A DNA stretch of 64,000 nucleotides from positions 62,001 through 126,000 of the forward strand of contig WJYK01000011.1 of assembly GCA_009668225.1 (NCBI GenBank), written 5' to 3'. The translations under genes were made by a program, and so were the position numbers. This stretch comes from Enterobacteriaceae bacterium RIT693. GTDB taxonomy: Bacteria; Pseudomonadota; Gammaproteobacteria; Enterobacterales; Enterobacteriaceae. This document shows, one piece after another, positions 10,179 to 18,823 of this stretch. A model generated the notes under the pieces. It worked only from the letters and a program-made list of their open reading frames with translations, had not been told where the DNA came from and made no database searches. The first letter of the stretch is position 1. Each line of letters begins with the position of its first letter.

Positions 10179-11776
10179 GCAGGGGCTACCGAAGCAAGCT
10201 TGATGCCGCCTGGCGTGTACAGCCAGGCGATAAATTCCTGCGGAGGAAGGGCTTTTGCAAAATACCAGCCCTGACAGTACTCCACGCCGTGCTCCACCAG
10301 CCAGGCAACCTGCACCTCGGTTTCTACCCCCTCGGCGATGGTCGTCAAATTTAGGCTGTGGGCAATATCAATAATGTGCTCAACCAGTAAATGACTGGCG
10401 CGTTCGCTGACGACGGAATCAATGAAGCTTTTGTCGATTTTTAGAATATCGACGTTAAGGTACTGCAGGTTATGCAGATTAGAATAACCAGTGCCGAAGT
10501 CATCTATTGCAACCTTAAAGCCCGCGTTGCGGAATTCCTGAATAACCGGTCTGGTTTTTTCAACATCTATAAACCCGCGCTCGGTGACCTCGATTTTTAT
10601 CTGCCCAGGCCGAATATTATAGGTTTTAATTCGCTCGGAAAGTACGGTTATTAAGCGCGAGGAGTGAAAGTCGGATGCCGAAAGATTAATTGAAATATAA
10701 AGCCCCGGATGGTCGGCAAGAAACTCGCCAAAATCTTTAAATACGGCATCAACAACATAGTCCGATATTTTATGAATCAGGCCTTCGGATTCTGCCAGCG
10801 GAATAAACGTTCCTGGGCTGATGGTTTGACCGTTAAAATTAACCCACCGCAGTAGTGCTTCTGCCCCCACGCAATAGCCGTTTTGAATATCAATAATGGG
10901 CTGATAGTGCAATTGTAGCTGCTTTCTGGCCAGAGCCCTTAATAGCATGCGGCGCGGTGAATTTAACTGCTGACGGGTACGAGACCACATCATTAAAATC
11001 AACAGGCTGCAAATAACACCTAGCGGAAGCGTCAGCGTAAGCTGGTGATACCACTGGCGGTTAAACAGAGTTTCGGACGTTGAGACAATCACCGCAATCG
11101 GTCTTTTAGCCGACTGGTCGATAGTGTAAAAGCGGTCATCCTGAGTAAACGTTTTTTCTTTGCGCAGAATAAAACGATGCAACAGATCGCTGTCAGCCCC
11201 CGGACTCAAAGAGAAAAAGCTGCGGGTCACCGTGTCGTACACCCCGTAAATCAGCGAGTCATCTTCGGACAAGACTTCTGACCAGCTAAGCGGGTTAATC
11301 ACAGCCATATAATTCCCGCGCTGCATATAGGTCATTTTATGCCCGGCATAAAACGGCGTATCCAGATAATAATAAATGGCGACGTCAGGTTTGCGGGTAT
11401 AAGAAGGCAGCGGAGCAGGCAGCGATTTTAAAGGCTTATAGCTGGTAGAGCACAGCATCTTATCGCCTCGGATGTAAATTAAATCTTCGACAAATAGTTT
11501 ACCACGCACGATATCCAGCATATTTGCCATATGTTTAGGGCTGCATATTTCCCCTGAAAAACGTTCTGCCTCGCTGCGGGCCTCATTAACATGGGTGATA
11601 ACAATTTCCGTTTTTTCCATCACCAATTTGCCGAAAGAGTGCAGATGCTGTTGGGTGTCGCTGGTTGCGCGCACGTGGGCAAAATAGATCGCCAGCATTA
11701 TCGGCAGGCAAACCATCAGGACAAAACCTGAGGTACGCAACACCTTTAGATAAACTCGTCTCACCATGATGCTCAC
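10169..11776 (-). CDS. pdeC: Cyclic-di-GMP phosphodiesterase PdeC (CSS motif, EAL)
   Basis: This 535-residue membrane enzyme has an N-terminal membrane helix (about 12-32), a periplasmic CSS-motif domain (about 35-235, with CSTS at ~109-112), a second helix (about 240-262) and a C-terminal EAL domain (about 275-520). The EAL domain shows EALLRW, INLSASDF, EVTERGF, DDFGTGYSNL and AEGVET, so the catalytic metal and substrate residues appear intact. In E. coli, DsbA/DsbB oxidise the CSS cysteines and inhibit the enzyme. The start is GTG 11776 or ATG 11767; neither has a clearly better ribosome site. Location beside soxS is conserved. Confidence 0.93.
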   Translation of the reverse strand: MSIMVRRVYLKVLRTSGFVLMVCLPIMLAIYFAHVRATSDTQQHLHSFGKLVMEKTEIVITHVNEARSEAERFSGEICSPKHMANMLDIVRGKLFVEDLIYIRGDKMLCSTSYKPLKSLPAPLPSYTRKPDVAIYYYLDTPFYAGHKMTYMQRGNYMAVINPLSWSEVLSEDDSLIYGVYDTVTRSFFSLSPGADSDLLHRFILRKEKTFTQDDRFYTIDQSAKRPIAVIVSTSETLFNRQWYHQLTLTLPLGVICSLLILMMWSRTRQQLNSPRRMLLRALARKQLQLHYQPIIDIQNGYCVGAEALLRWVNFNGQTISPGTFIPLAESEGLIHKISDYVVDAVFKDFGEFLADHPGLYISINLSASDFHSSRLITVLSERIKTYNIRPGQIKIEVTERGFIDVEKTRPVIQEFRNAGFKVAIDDFGTGYSNLHNLQYLNVDILKIDKSFIDSVVSERASHLLVEHIIDIAHSLNLTTIAEGVETEVQVAWLVEHGVEYCQGWYFAKALPPQEFIAWLYTPGGIKLASVAPAQA

Positions 11777-12206
11777 ATGACCCTGCTTTTATGCGCCTGT
11801 TTTATGCCTTACCGGAACAACCTGATGACCGTCGATTACGTTGCATCATAAATCTGGCTTTAGCAATAGCCTTCAGCCGTTAACTCTGCGGAAATTAATT
11901 TGCGCAACAATGAGATAAGATTAATAGGGAAGCCGTTTAGCTTAAGATTTCACCTGCCGCACTAATATGAGTTTTTCTGGGGCTAAAGCAGCAGGGAATG
12001 ATTATTTAAACGAAATTGTGGTAAACCTCAGATAAACAAAACGTTCACACCTCTTCCACCCCATTCTGCATAAAAATGCCGCTCGCCGACGCAGCAAAGC
12101 GGGCAAAAAACCACCACGAAGCTGGCGATTTAACGCACAAAGGTGATAAACTTCACATTACCAGTGCAACAGAAAAATAAATTGCAGCTTTTGAGGAACA
12201 AGGTTC
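11777..12206. other. Gap between pdeC and yjcB, no gene seen
   Basis: This is a 430-base divergent intergenic region. It is moderately AT-rich and must carry promoters for pdeC and yjcB. I see no convincing operator, repeat or small RNA. A weak ribosome site (AAGG, 12,199-12,202) precedes yjcB. Confidence 0.5.
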
Positions 12207-12488
12207 ATGGCAACAATCACTACCGGCGTTATTTTGATGCGCTGGCCGCTGCTCAGCGCGATTTTGATGTTTTTGGCAAGCAGTTTAAATATTCAGTTTC
12301 GCCGATCGGACTACCGCGCATTAGCCATTGTGAGTAGCGGCCTGGGGATTGCTGCCTCTTGCTGGTTTGCCATGGGGCTGCTTGGTCTGACGCTCGGGGA
12401 CTTCCCTGTTATTTGGGCTTCGTTTAAAACGGGGCTGGTTGATATCATCGCCCGAATGCCACCGGAATGGCCAACCATGATGCCTTAA
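12207..12488 (+). CDS. yjcB: Small inner membrane protein YjcB
   Basis: A 93-residue protein with two hydrophobic segments (about residues 10-28 and 38-60). It aligns with E. coli YjcB from the first residue (MATITTGVILMRWPLLSA) through SLNIQFRRSDY to the GMPPEWP-like tail. No function is known for the family. It lies between pdeC and the accessory block in the position it has in E. coli near ssb. A clear terminator follows. Confidence 0.9.
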   Translation: MATITTGVILMRWPLLSAILMFLASSLNIQFRRSDYRALAIVSSGLGIAASCWFAMGLLGLTLGDFPVIWASFKTGLVDIIARMPPEWPTMMP

Positions 12489-12504
12489 CAGTCTGTCAGG
12501 AAGA

Positions 12505-12530
12505 AAAACCGCCCTCGTTGGCGGTTTTTT
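12505..12530. terminator. Bidirectional terminator after yjcB
   Basis: Stem AAAACCGCC/GGCGGTTTT with a 6-base loop and T6 on the plus strand; the minus strand also ends in a T-run. It serves yjcB and the convergent substrate-binding protein genes. Confidence 0.9.
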
Positions 12531-12542
12531 TATTTTCAGGCT

Positions 12543-13247
12543 TCACACAACAAAGCCATATTCCAGCAATATTTGCCGTGCGGTATTCGAAGTCAGAAAA
12601 GCCCGCAACGGCTCCGCTCGTGCATCGCACAACGCCAGTCCATAATCTGCCTGGATATTGTAAAGCGACGGGATCTCAAACACCCGCAGTTCCCGGTAAG
12701 ACTTTAGCGCTTCCGCGTAGCTTCGATAGCCAATAACAAGGTCGGCCTGCCCGCTACCAATCAACCATTCAGCAGCAAGCTTACCGGCAGGCACCGTCTG
12801 CGTCTCCGGCCCACCCACTAAAGACCTGGCTCGCGACTGCAATTCGACGCCAGTTTCAGCCTCTACTTTCGCAAAAAACTGCCAGGTGTAATCTCCTGAG
12901 GGATCGCTCCCCGGCGTAGATGTGCCAATACGCAGCGCCGGATTAGCCAACAACGTTAACCAGGTGCTGTGCTCATCAACGCAGTATGCCGCCGCCGTCA
13001 GGCAAAGCGCATTTCCGGCAAACCTCTGAACCGCCAGCGCTTTGCCCTGTGCCAACAGCGTCTGAGGGTGCGCCATGTTCGCCGAAGCAAACAGAGCGCA
13101 GTTTTCACCGGCTTCGATACGCGCTCGCAGCATGCCCGCAGGCGCAAACTGCGTCGCCGTTAAGATACCGGTTTGCCGCCCGAACTCAGCCATAAGCGGC
13201 GGCCAGACTCGCCTCAAACTGCCCGCTGCCAGCACCTGCAAAGGCAT
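12543..13247 (-). CDS. ModA-like substrate-binding domain protein without signal peptide
   Basis: This 234-residue type-II periplasmic-binding fold resembles ModA-family oxyanion-binding proteins (LAAGSLRRVWPPLMAEFGRQTG near the N-terminus, GTSTPGSDPSGDYTW in the middle, QADLVIGYRSYAEA late). It begins exactly where a mature ModA would begin, so no export signal is visible and it is probably cytoplasmic. It is coupled to the upstream TroA-type binding protein through a TAATG stop/start overlap. No ABC permease or ATPase lies nearby. The ligand is not known; molybdate or tungstate is the best guess from the family and from the ModE-like box upstream of the pair. Confidence 0.8.
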   Translation of the reverse strand: MPLQVLAAGSLRRVWPPLMAEFGRQTGILTATQFAPAGMLRARIEAGENCALFASANMAHPQTLLAQGKALAVQRFAGNALCLTAAAYCVDEHSTWLTLLANPALRIGTSTPGSDPSGDYTWQFFAKVEAETGVELQSRARSLVGGPETQTVPAGKLAAEWLIGSGQADLVIGYRSYAEALKSYRELRVFEIPSLYNIQADYGLALCDARAEPLRAFLTSNTARQILLEYGFVV

Positions 13248-14299
13248 TACTCCACACCTTCATAATGCGTACGGTAAAAACGCTGATACCAGCTGTCGGC
13301 CACTTTCTTCATATCAATATCTTTGAATTTGGCCGGATAGAGTTTTTTCGCCATCCACAGTTCACCGATGGCCATCGCTTCCGGCATCGGGTAGCCCCAG
13401 GCTTTGGCGTATTCCGGCATCAGCCAGACCTGATGGTTTTTCACCGCATCGATCGTTTGCCACTCGGGTTTGCTGACTACCTCATCGACCACTTTCGGAT
13501 AACGATCCTGCACAAAGATCGCCTGCGGATCCCAGGCGATCACCTGCTCCATCGACACCTGCTTAAAGCCTTTCACGGTTGATGCCGCCACGTTTAGAGC
13601 GCCCGCGTGAGCCATCATCAGGCCGGTATATTTCCCGGAACCGTAGGTCGTCAGATCGGGGTTAGCCATATAGGCTCGTACCCGCTGGCTCTCCGGAATG
13701 TCTTTCAGGCGGTCGCTGACCAGCCTGCGCTCGGCAAAGGTGGCGTCGATAAGCGCCTTCGCCTGCTTCTCCTTATTAACCACTTCGCCAATCAGCTCGA
13801 TGCCCTCTTTCAGGCCGAGATTGTAGGCCTGCTCTTCATCATTCATAGAAGGGTTCAGCTTGTCCTGCTCGCCCGCCGCATCGTGGCGCAGCGAAATTGC
13901 GATAACCGGGATGCCAAGCTTGCTGATGCTGTCGATCATCTCTTTTGGCGCATAGTTGGTCACAAACACCGCCTGAGGGTGCAGCGCCACCAGCTTTTCG
14001 GTGTTCACACTGGTTAAATCACCCAGCTGGGCTTTGTGCTCAAGCTCTGGAGCAAGCCGGGCATAGCCGCTGCCAAGCTGCTGCTTCCAGTTAGCAAGAA
14101 TGCCGACTACCTTGTCGGTCGCGTTCATCTGCACCAGCAGATTGAGCGTTTGGTGCTGAAGCACTACCACGCGGTCAACCTCATCGGGGATAGTGACTTG
14201 GCGGCCAAGCTGGTCGGTGATGGTGCGGTTCGCCAACGCGGCGAGCGGGGAAAGTACTAACAATGCGCCTAATGTCAGGCGGCGAGTCAATCGGTTCAC
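13247..14299 (-). CDS. Periplasmic TroA/BtuF-type ABC substrate-binding protein
   Basis: With a GTG start at 14299 this is 350 residues. The N-terminal signal peptide is MNRLTRRLTLGALLVLSPLAALA, followed by the mature domain (RTITDQLGRQVTIPDEVDRVVVL) of the COG0614 class III family. AAGGA lies 11 bases upstream of the GTG; the longer frame to 14350 would add an implausible 17 residues and bury the signal. Family members bind ferric siderophores, cobalamin, haem or, as in Haemophilus MolA, molybdate/tungstate. Pairing with a ModA-like gene favours an oxyanion, but this is inference. The transporter it would serve is not in the window. Confidence 0.85.
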   Translation of the reverse strand: MNRLTRRLTLGALLVLSPLAALANRTITDQLGRQVTIPDEVDRVVVLQHQTLNLLVQMNATDKVVGILANWKQQLGSGYARLAPELEHKAQLGDLTSVNTEKLVALHPQAVFVTNYAPKEMIDSISKLGIPVIAISLRHDAAGEQDKLNPSMNDEEQAYNLGLKEGIELIGEVVNKEKQAKALIDATFAERRLVSDRLKDIPESQRVRAYMANPDLTTYGSGKYTGLMMAHAGALNVAASTVKGFKQVSMEQVIAWDPQAIFVQDRYPKVVDEVVSKPEWQTIDAVKNHQVWLMPEYAKAWGYPMPEAMAIGELWMAKKLYPAKFKDIDMKKVADSWYQRFYRTHYEGVE

Positions 14300-14317
14300 G
14301 GTAGGAGTCCTTATGAT

Positions 14318-14341
14318 CGTTGTGTATAAAAATATACAGCG
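14318..14341 (-). promoter_or_regulatory. ModE-like palindrome before the binding-protein pair
   Basis: A 24-base imperfect palindrome: CGTTGTGTAT, 4 bases, ATATACAGCG. The arms match 8 of 10. Its total length and the CG-TAT...ATA-CG form resemble the ModE operator of modABC. It sits 19-42 bases before the GTG start, where a repressor would block transcription. ModE binding is inferred, not shown. Confidence 0.4.
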
Positions 14342-14730
14342 ACGACTCACCCGCGCCCAGCGATTTTAAGGGGTAGAGACTGAGCTGGATCAAGCGAGGC
14401 CCCGTTCTTGAATCCGGCTTCCCGTCTTAGCGTGCACAAAAAGTGAAACCCCAGTTGCCAATGAATGTCCCGGGGTAATTTTTTGTTTTTAATTATTTCC
14501 AATCGCCAAAATCTGGTCTGTCCAGACCGTTTCGATACGCCAAATTAGGCCTTTAAGGGGGCTTTTTTTCCTGCCATTGCCAATAGTTAAGAGATCGGAT
14601 GTCTGGATACCGGTCAAAAGCATCTCCAACCCATTGATTTAAAATTAAAAAAAACGGAAAAAATTAATCGTTGAGCGGGGGGGTAAAAAGCCATATATTG
14701 GCGGCGTTTTATGCACCCTAAACGACATTT
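14342..14730. other. Gap upstream of dat, no gene seen
   Basis: About 390 bases, part of the divergent region between the binding-protein pair and dat. GC-rich stretches at 14,350-14,490 could form leader structure for the minus-strand genes, and an AT-rich stretch at 14,640-14,700 precedes dat. No open frame or named riboswitch could be supported. Confidence 0.4.
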
Positions 14731-14774
14731 ATACTCTGGATAATTCGAGTTTCAACTTGAAGCATGACGAGTAT
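14731..14774. repeat. Collapsed palindromic repeat in the dat leader
   Basis: A 44-base imperfect palindrome: the left arm starts ATACTC and ends TTCGAGTT, and the right arm starts AACTTGAAG and ends GAGTAT. The arms match at 15 of 21 positions with a 2-base centre. It looks like the two ends of an enterobacterial palindromic repeat joined without its middle. It lies 51 bases before the dat start and provides a TATACT (14,730-14,735) that could serve as a -10 element. Confidence 0.5.
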
Positions 14775-14824
14775 TGTTTACTTAATTCAGCCGCTGCGCG
14801 CATGCCGACGGTTGTAGGAGAGAT

Positions 14825-16210
14825 ATGATGACGGATAAAGTCCGTATTGATACTTTAGATGCACAATCTGCAAACGCTACCAACGAAACCTATTTGGCAC
14901 GACAGGCTGAATTCGAATCGAATGTCAGAAGTTACCCGCGCAAATTACCGTTCGCTATAGCCAAAGCCCAGGGCGCCTGGATCATCGACGTTGAAGGTAA
15001 CCGTTACCTTGACTGTCTGGCCGGTGCGGGCACGTTGGCGCTTGGTCACAACCATCCTGACATCCTGCAAAGCATCCAAAACGTCATTACCAGCGGCTTG
15101 CCGTTACATACTTTGGATCTGACTACCCCGTTAAAAGACGAGTTCTCAGAATACCTGCTCTCTTTACTGCCGAGCCAGGGTAAAGAATATTGCCTGCAGT
15201 TCTGCGGCCCATCCGGCGCGGACGCGGTAGAAGCCGCTATCAAGCTGGCCAAGAAACACACCGGCCGCAGCGGCGTTATTAGCTTCTCCGGCGGCTACCA
15301 CGGGATGACCCACGGCGCGCTGTCCGTAACCGGCAACCTTTCTCCGAAAGCGGCCATCAACGGCCTGATGCCGGAAGTTCAGTTCATGCCATACCCGCAC
15401 GAGTACCGCTGCCCGCTGGGCATTGGCGGTGACGCGGGCGTGAAGGCGCTGACCTACTACTTCGACAACCTGATCAACGACGTTGAAAGCGGCGTGCGCA
15501 AACCTGCGGCCGTGATCCTCGAAGCCGTACAGGGCGAAGGCGGCGTGAACCCGGCGCCTGCCGAGTGGCTGCAGCGCATCCGTAAAGTGACCAAAGAGCA
15601 CGGTATCGTGCTGATCATCGATGAAGTTCAGGCTGGTTTTGCCCGTACCGGCAAGCTGTTCGCCTACGAACACGCCAGCATTGAGCCAGACATCATCGTG
15701 ATGTCCAAAGCCGTTGGCGGCGGTCTGCCGCTGGCCGTGCTGGGCCTGAGAAAAGAGATCGATGCCTGGGAACCCGGTCACCACACCGGCACCTTCCGCG
15801 GCAACCAGCTGGCGATGGCAACCGGCCTGACCACCCTCAAGTACCTGAAAAACAACAACGTCGCTGACAAAGTTGCCGCGCAGGGCGAATGGCTGAAAGG
15901 CAAACTGATCGCGCTGCAGAAACGCTACCCGGCTATTGGACACGTTCGCGGCCTGGGCCTGATGCTCGGCATTGAGATCGTCAAGCCAGAAGAAGCACAG
16001 GATCATATGGGTTGCTATCCCGCTGACGGCGCGCTGTCTGCTCTGATCCAGAAAAAATGCTTCGAAGCGGGCCTGATTCTGGAGCGCGGTGGCCGTAACG
16101 GCTGCGTGCTGCGCCTGCTGCCATCCCTGCTTATCAGCGACGACGAGCTGGAAATTTTCCTGAGCAAATTTGAAAAAGCCTTGTTAGCCGCTGGCGCAAA
16201 AGCTGTCTGA
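14825..16210 (+). CDS. dat: Diaminobutyrate--2-oxoglutarate aminotransferase
   Basis: A 461-residue class-III PLP aminotransferase that makes L-2,4-diaminobutyrate from aspartate semialdehyde using glutamate. Visible hallmarks are the [21 protein letters not shown] cofactor region (near residue 126), the [14 protein letters not shown] stretch carrying the PLP-contacting Asp, and the Schiff-base lysine in [15 protein letters not shown]. Length and sequence match Dat of Enterobacter and Acinetobacter. Fourteen bases separate it from ddc, so the two form one operon. The start is ATG 14825 or the next ATG, both served by GGAGAG. Confidence 0.93.
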   Translation: MMTDKVRIDTLDAQSANATNETYLARQAEFESNVRSYPRKLPFAIAKAQGAWIIDVEGNRYLDCLAGAGTLALGHNHPDILQSIQNVITSGLPLHTLDLTTPLKDEFSEYLLSLLPSQGKEYCLQFCGPSGADAVEAAIKLAKKHTGRSGVISFSGGYHGMTHGALSVTGNLSPKAAINGLMPEVQFMPYPHEYRCPLGIGGDAGVKALTYYFDNLINDVESGVRKPAAVILEAVQGEGGVNPAPAEWLQRIRKVTKEHGIVLIIDEVQAGFARTGKLFAYEHASIEPDIIVMSKAVGGGLPLAVLGLRKEIDAWEPGHHTGTFRGNQLAMATGLTTLKYLKNNNVADKVAAQGEWLKGKLIALQKRYPAIGHVRGLGLMLGIEIVKPEEAQDHMGCYPADGALSALIQKKCFEAGLILERGGRNGCVLRLLPSLLISDDELEIFLSKFEKALLAAGAKAV

Positions 16211-16224
16211 CTGGAGTAATAAAT

Positions 16225-17697
16225 ATGTCCCGATCTCACCCGATTCTGGCCTCCTCTGCGCAGAGCATTGAGGAGTACCAGCAGGCGATCGCCCAGACCA
16301 GCCAGGCCGTAGTGGAATGGCTGCAGCAACCCCAGATGTACCAGGGCAAAACCGTCGCCGAGCTGAAAGAACGTATTCAGCTCGACTTCAATCCTCAGGG
16401 CTTGGGCAACCAGGTCGCGATTGAACGTGCGATTGAGTACTTCTTAAAAGACAGCCTGCTGGTGCATCACCCGCAGTGCGTGGCGCATCTTCACTGCCCA
16501 AGCCTGGTGGTTAGCCAGGCCGCGGAAGTGCTGATCAACGCCACCAACCAGAGCATGGACTCCTGGGATCAAAGCCCGTCAGCGACCATCATCGAGATGA
16601 AGCTGATCGAATGGTTGCGCGCACAGGTAGGCTACCCGGCTGGCGATGCGGGCGTGTTCACCAGCGGCGGTACCCAGAGCAACCTGATGGGCCTGATGCT
16701 GGCGCGTGACGCTTACTTTGCGCGCCAGGGTCACTCCGTCCAGCAGGATGGCCTGACCGGCGACATCCGTAAAATCAGAGTCCTGTGCTCTGAAAATGCC
16801 CACTTCTCCGTGCAGAAAAACATGGCGCTGATGGGCATGGGCTACCAGTCAGTCACGCTGGTGAAAACCGACGAGTTCGCCCGCATGGACGTTAACGACC
16901 TGGCGGCGAAAATCGCGCAGGCGAAAGCGAACGGCGAGCAGATCATGGCTATCGTCGCAACCGCCGGTACCACCGACGCTGGCGCTATCGACCCGCTGCG
17001 CGACATCGCGAAGCTGGCCGCTGAGCACCAGATTTGGGTACACGTTGATGCAGCCTGGGGCGGCGCACTGCTGCTGTCGGAGAAGTATCGCGATTACCTG
17101 AACGGCCTGGAGCTGGTGGATTCCGTTACTCTGGACTTCCACAAACAGTTCTTCCAGACCATCAGCTGCGGCGCGTTCCTGCTGAAAGATGCTCGTCACT
17201 ACGAGCTGATGCGCTACCAGGCGGCCTACCTGAACTCCGAGTTCGACGAAGAGCAAGGTGTGCCGAACCTGGTGTCCAAATCGCTGCAGACCACCCGCCG
17301 CTTTGACGCCCTTAAGCTGTGGATGGGCCTGGAAGCGCTGGGCCAGAAACAGTACGCCGAAATCATCGATCACGGTGTGACCATGGCGCAGAACGTGGCG
17401 GCTTACGTGGCTGACCACGCTTCGCTGGAGCTGGTGATGCAGCCGCAGCTGGCAAGCGTGCTGTTCCGCTTCCGCCCGGCAAGCCTGGCTGGCCGTAGCG
17501 ACGCTGAAATCGCGCTGCTGAACCAGAAAATTGGCGATGCGCTGCTGGAGTCTGGCCGCGCGAACGTCGGCGTGACCGAGCATAACGGCGTAACCTGCCT
17601 GAAGCTGACCCTGCTGAACCCGACCGTCACTCTGGAGGACGTAAAAGTCCTGCTGGCACTGGTTGAGAAAACCGCAGAGCCGCTGCTGAACGCATAA
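16225..17697 (+). CDS. ddc: L-2,4-diaminobutyrate decarboxylase
   Basis: This 490-residue group II PLP decarboxylase converts L-2,4-diaminobutyrate to 1,3-diaminopropane. The active-site region has HVDAAWGGALLLS (PLP-binding Asp) and the Schiff-base lysine in DFHKQFFQ; FTSGGTQSNLMGLMLARDA is the phosphate-binding part. With dat directly upstream, the pair gives the complete two-step route from aspartate semialdehyde to 1,3-diaminopropane, a short polyamine. The substrate semialdehyde is made by LysC and Asd; lysC lies 40 kb away in this window. Start ATG 16225 has GGAG upstream. Confidence 0.94.
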   Translation: MSRSHPILASSAQSIEEYQQAIAQTSQAVVEWLQQPQMYQGKTVAELKERIQLDFNPQGLGNQVAIERAIEYFLKDSLLVHHPQCVAHLHCPSLVVSQAAEVLINATNQSMDSWDQSPSATIIEMKLIEWLRAQVGYPAGDAGVFTSGGTQSNLMGLMLARDAYFARQGHSVQQDGLTGDIRKIRVLCSENAHFSVQKNMALMGMGYQSVTLVKTDEFARMDVNDLAAKIAQAKANGEQIMAIVATAGTTDAGAIDPLRDIAKLAAEHQIWVHVDAAWGGALLLSEKYRDYLNGLELVDSVTLDFHKQFFQTISCGAFLLKDARHYELMRYQAAYLNSEFDEEQGVPNLVSKSLQTTRRFDALKLWMGLEALGQKQYAEIIDHGVTMAQNVAAYVADHASLELVMQPQLASVLFRFRPASLAGRSDAEIALLNQKIGDALLESGRANVGVTEHNGVTCLKLTLLNPTVTLEDVKVLLALVEKTAEPLLNA

Positions 17698-17713
17698 TTT
17701 CTTGCGTATGAAG

Positions 17714-17750
17714 AAAAGCCGGTCGCGAACCTTCGCCACCGGCTTTTTTA
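17714..17750 (+). terminator. Terminator after ddc
   Basis: Stem AAAAGCCGGT/ACCGGCTTTT with an inner GCGA/TCGC stem and a T-run. It also lies at the end of the convergent NmrA-like gene, which stops at 17751. Confidence 0.9.
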
Positions 17751-18686
17751 TTATTCAGCTAGCTTCGCCCACAGCCACTGTTCTACATCCTGAACGTGAA
17801 TATTTCTTGTGAAATTATAGGTTTTTTCCATCGGCCACCAGACTCCCTCGCCGCGCGCAAAGGCAGTACGGTAGCGCAACATGACATCATCCGGATGATG
17901 GCTAAGATCGTCCCGTAAGTCCGGCAGGCTCAGGACCGCTTTGCTAAACGGCTTGCCGCTGGTGCGCTCGACAATATCAGCCAGTCTGCCATAGGTAAGC
18001 GTTTCACTGGCAACAAACATCACCTGGTTAACCACACGAGGCTGTTCGAGATAAATGGCTGTCGTGAGCCGACCGATATCTTCCGGTGAGGTTACGGTGA
18101 CCTGAGTCTCCCAGCTGCCCAGCGCATTGATGGTTTGTTTGCCAAGATTGACAACGTCAAACTCGGGCTCAAACAGGAAGCTGGTGAACATACCTGTCGA
18201 AACAATTACCCACTCGGTCACATCCTGGCTGCGCAGCAGCGTTCTGACATCATGCTGTTCATCCCACACCGGCTGGCCACTTCCTTTGCCAACCACATCG
18301 TAATCCACACCAAACTGCCACGGAAAATAGCGGCTAACGCCTGCCTGAATAACCGCGTAGGTAATTTTAAGCTGCGTCCCTGCACCCGCCACAAATCCCA
18401 TACAGTTGATGACAGTGTCAAATTGCTTAAATAGTGAAACCAGCGACTCACTGCAGCTTTCCGTGATATCAGGGGCGATAAAATCGACACCGGCTTCAGC
18501 ATATTTTTGGTGTGTAGGAGAAGTGGGCTTCCCACTTGCATCCAGGGAGGCCGGGGAAACGCTTGCGGTTATCGAACGCCCCAATGGTGTAACTGCCGGC
18601 AACAGCGCATCCAGCATCGCCGCGCCGAGTTGTCCCACTCCAAGCACCAATATTTTTTCATCTTCTTTTGCGATGTTATTTCTCAC
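17751..18686 (-). CDS. NmrA/isoflavone-reductase-like NAD(P)-binding protein
   Basis: A 311-residue atypical short-chain dehydrogenase. The N-terminal Rossmann motif is VLGVGQLGAAML (about residues 14-25), followed by a central NMGF..GVSRYFPWQFGVDYD region and an NmrA-type C-terminus with TGMFTSFLFEP. The start appears to be GTG 18686 with GAAGG seven bases upstream. The substrate is unknown; members act as NAD(P)H-dependent reductases or redox-sensing regulators. A LysR gene is transcribed divergently 137 bases away and probably controls it. Confidence 0.8.
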   Translation of the reverse strand: MRNNIAKEDEKILVLGVGQLGAAMLDALLPAVTPLGRSITASVSPASLDASGKPTSPTHQKYAEAGVDFIAPDITESCSESLVSLFKQFDTVINCMGFVAGAGTQLKITYAVIQAGVSRYFPWQFGVDYDVVGKGSGQPVWDEQHDVRTLLRSQDVTEWVIVSTGMFTSFLFEPEFDVVNLGKQTINALGSWETQVTVTSPEDIGRLTTAIYLEQPRVVNQVMFVASETLTYGRLADIVERTSGKPFSKAVLSLPDLRDDLSHHPDDVMLRYRTAFARGEGVWWPMEKTYNFTRNIHVQDVEQWLWAKLAE

Positions 18687-18823
18687 AGTCTACCTTCAGC
18701 CTTTACGGGCGGCGTTATTGCTGCCCTGATGAAAAGTCTACTGCTGCTCTATGCTGCCGATAAGTCATCGGGTTTGGGTTAGACTATTCGTTTAAATGGC
18801 ACAATCATTCTGTGTGAGGCACT

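Noticed and set aside
14342-14470. Molybdenum-cofactor or cobalamin riboswitch before the binding-protein pair
   Set aside because: A GGGAAG-CCGG stretch looked suggestive, but the other conserved blocks of either riboswitch could not be found.
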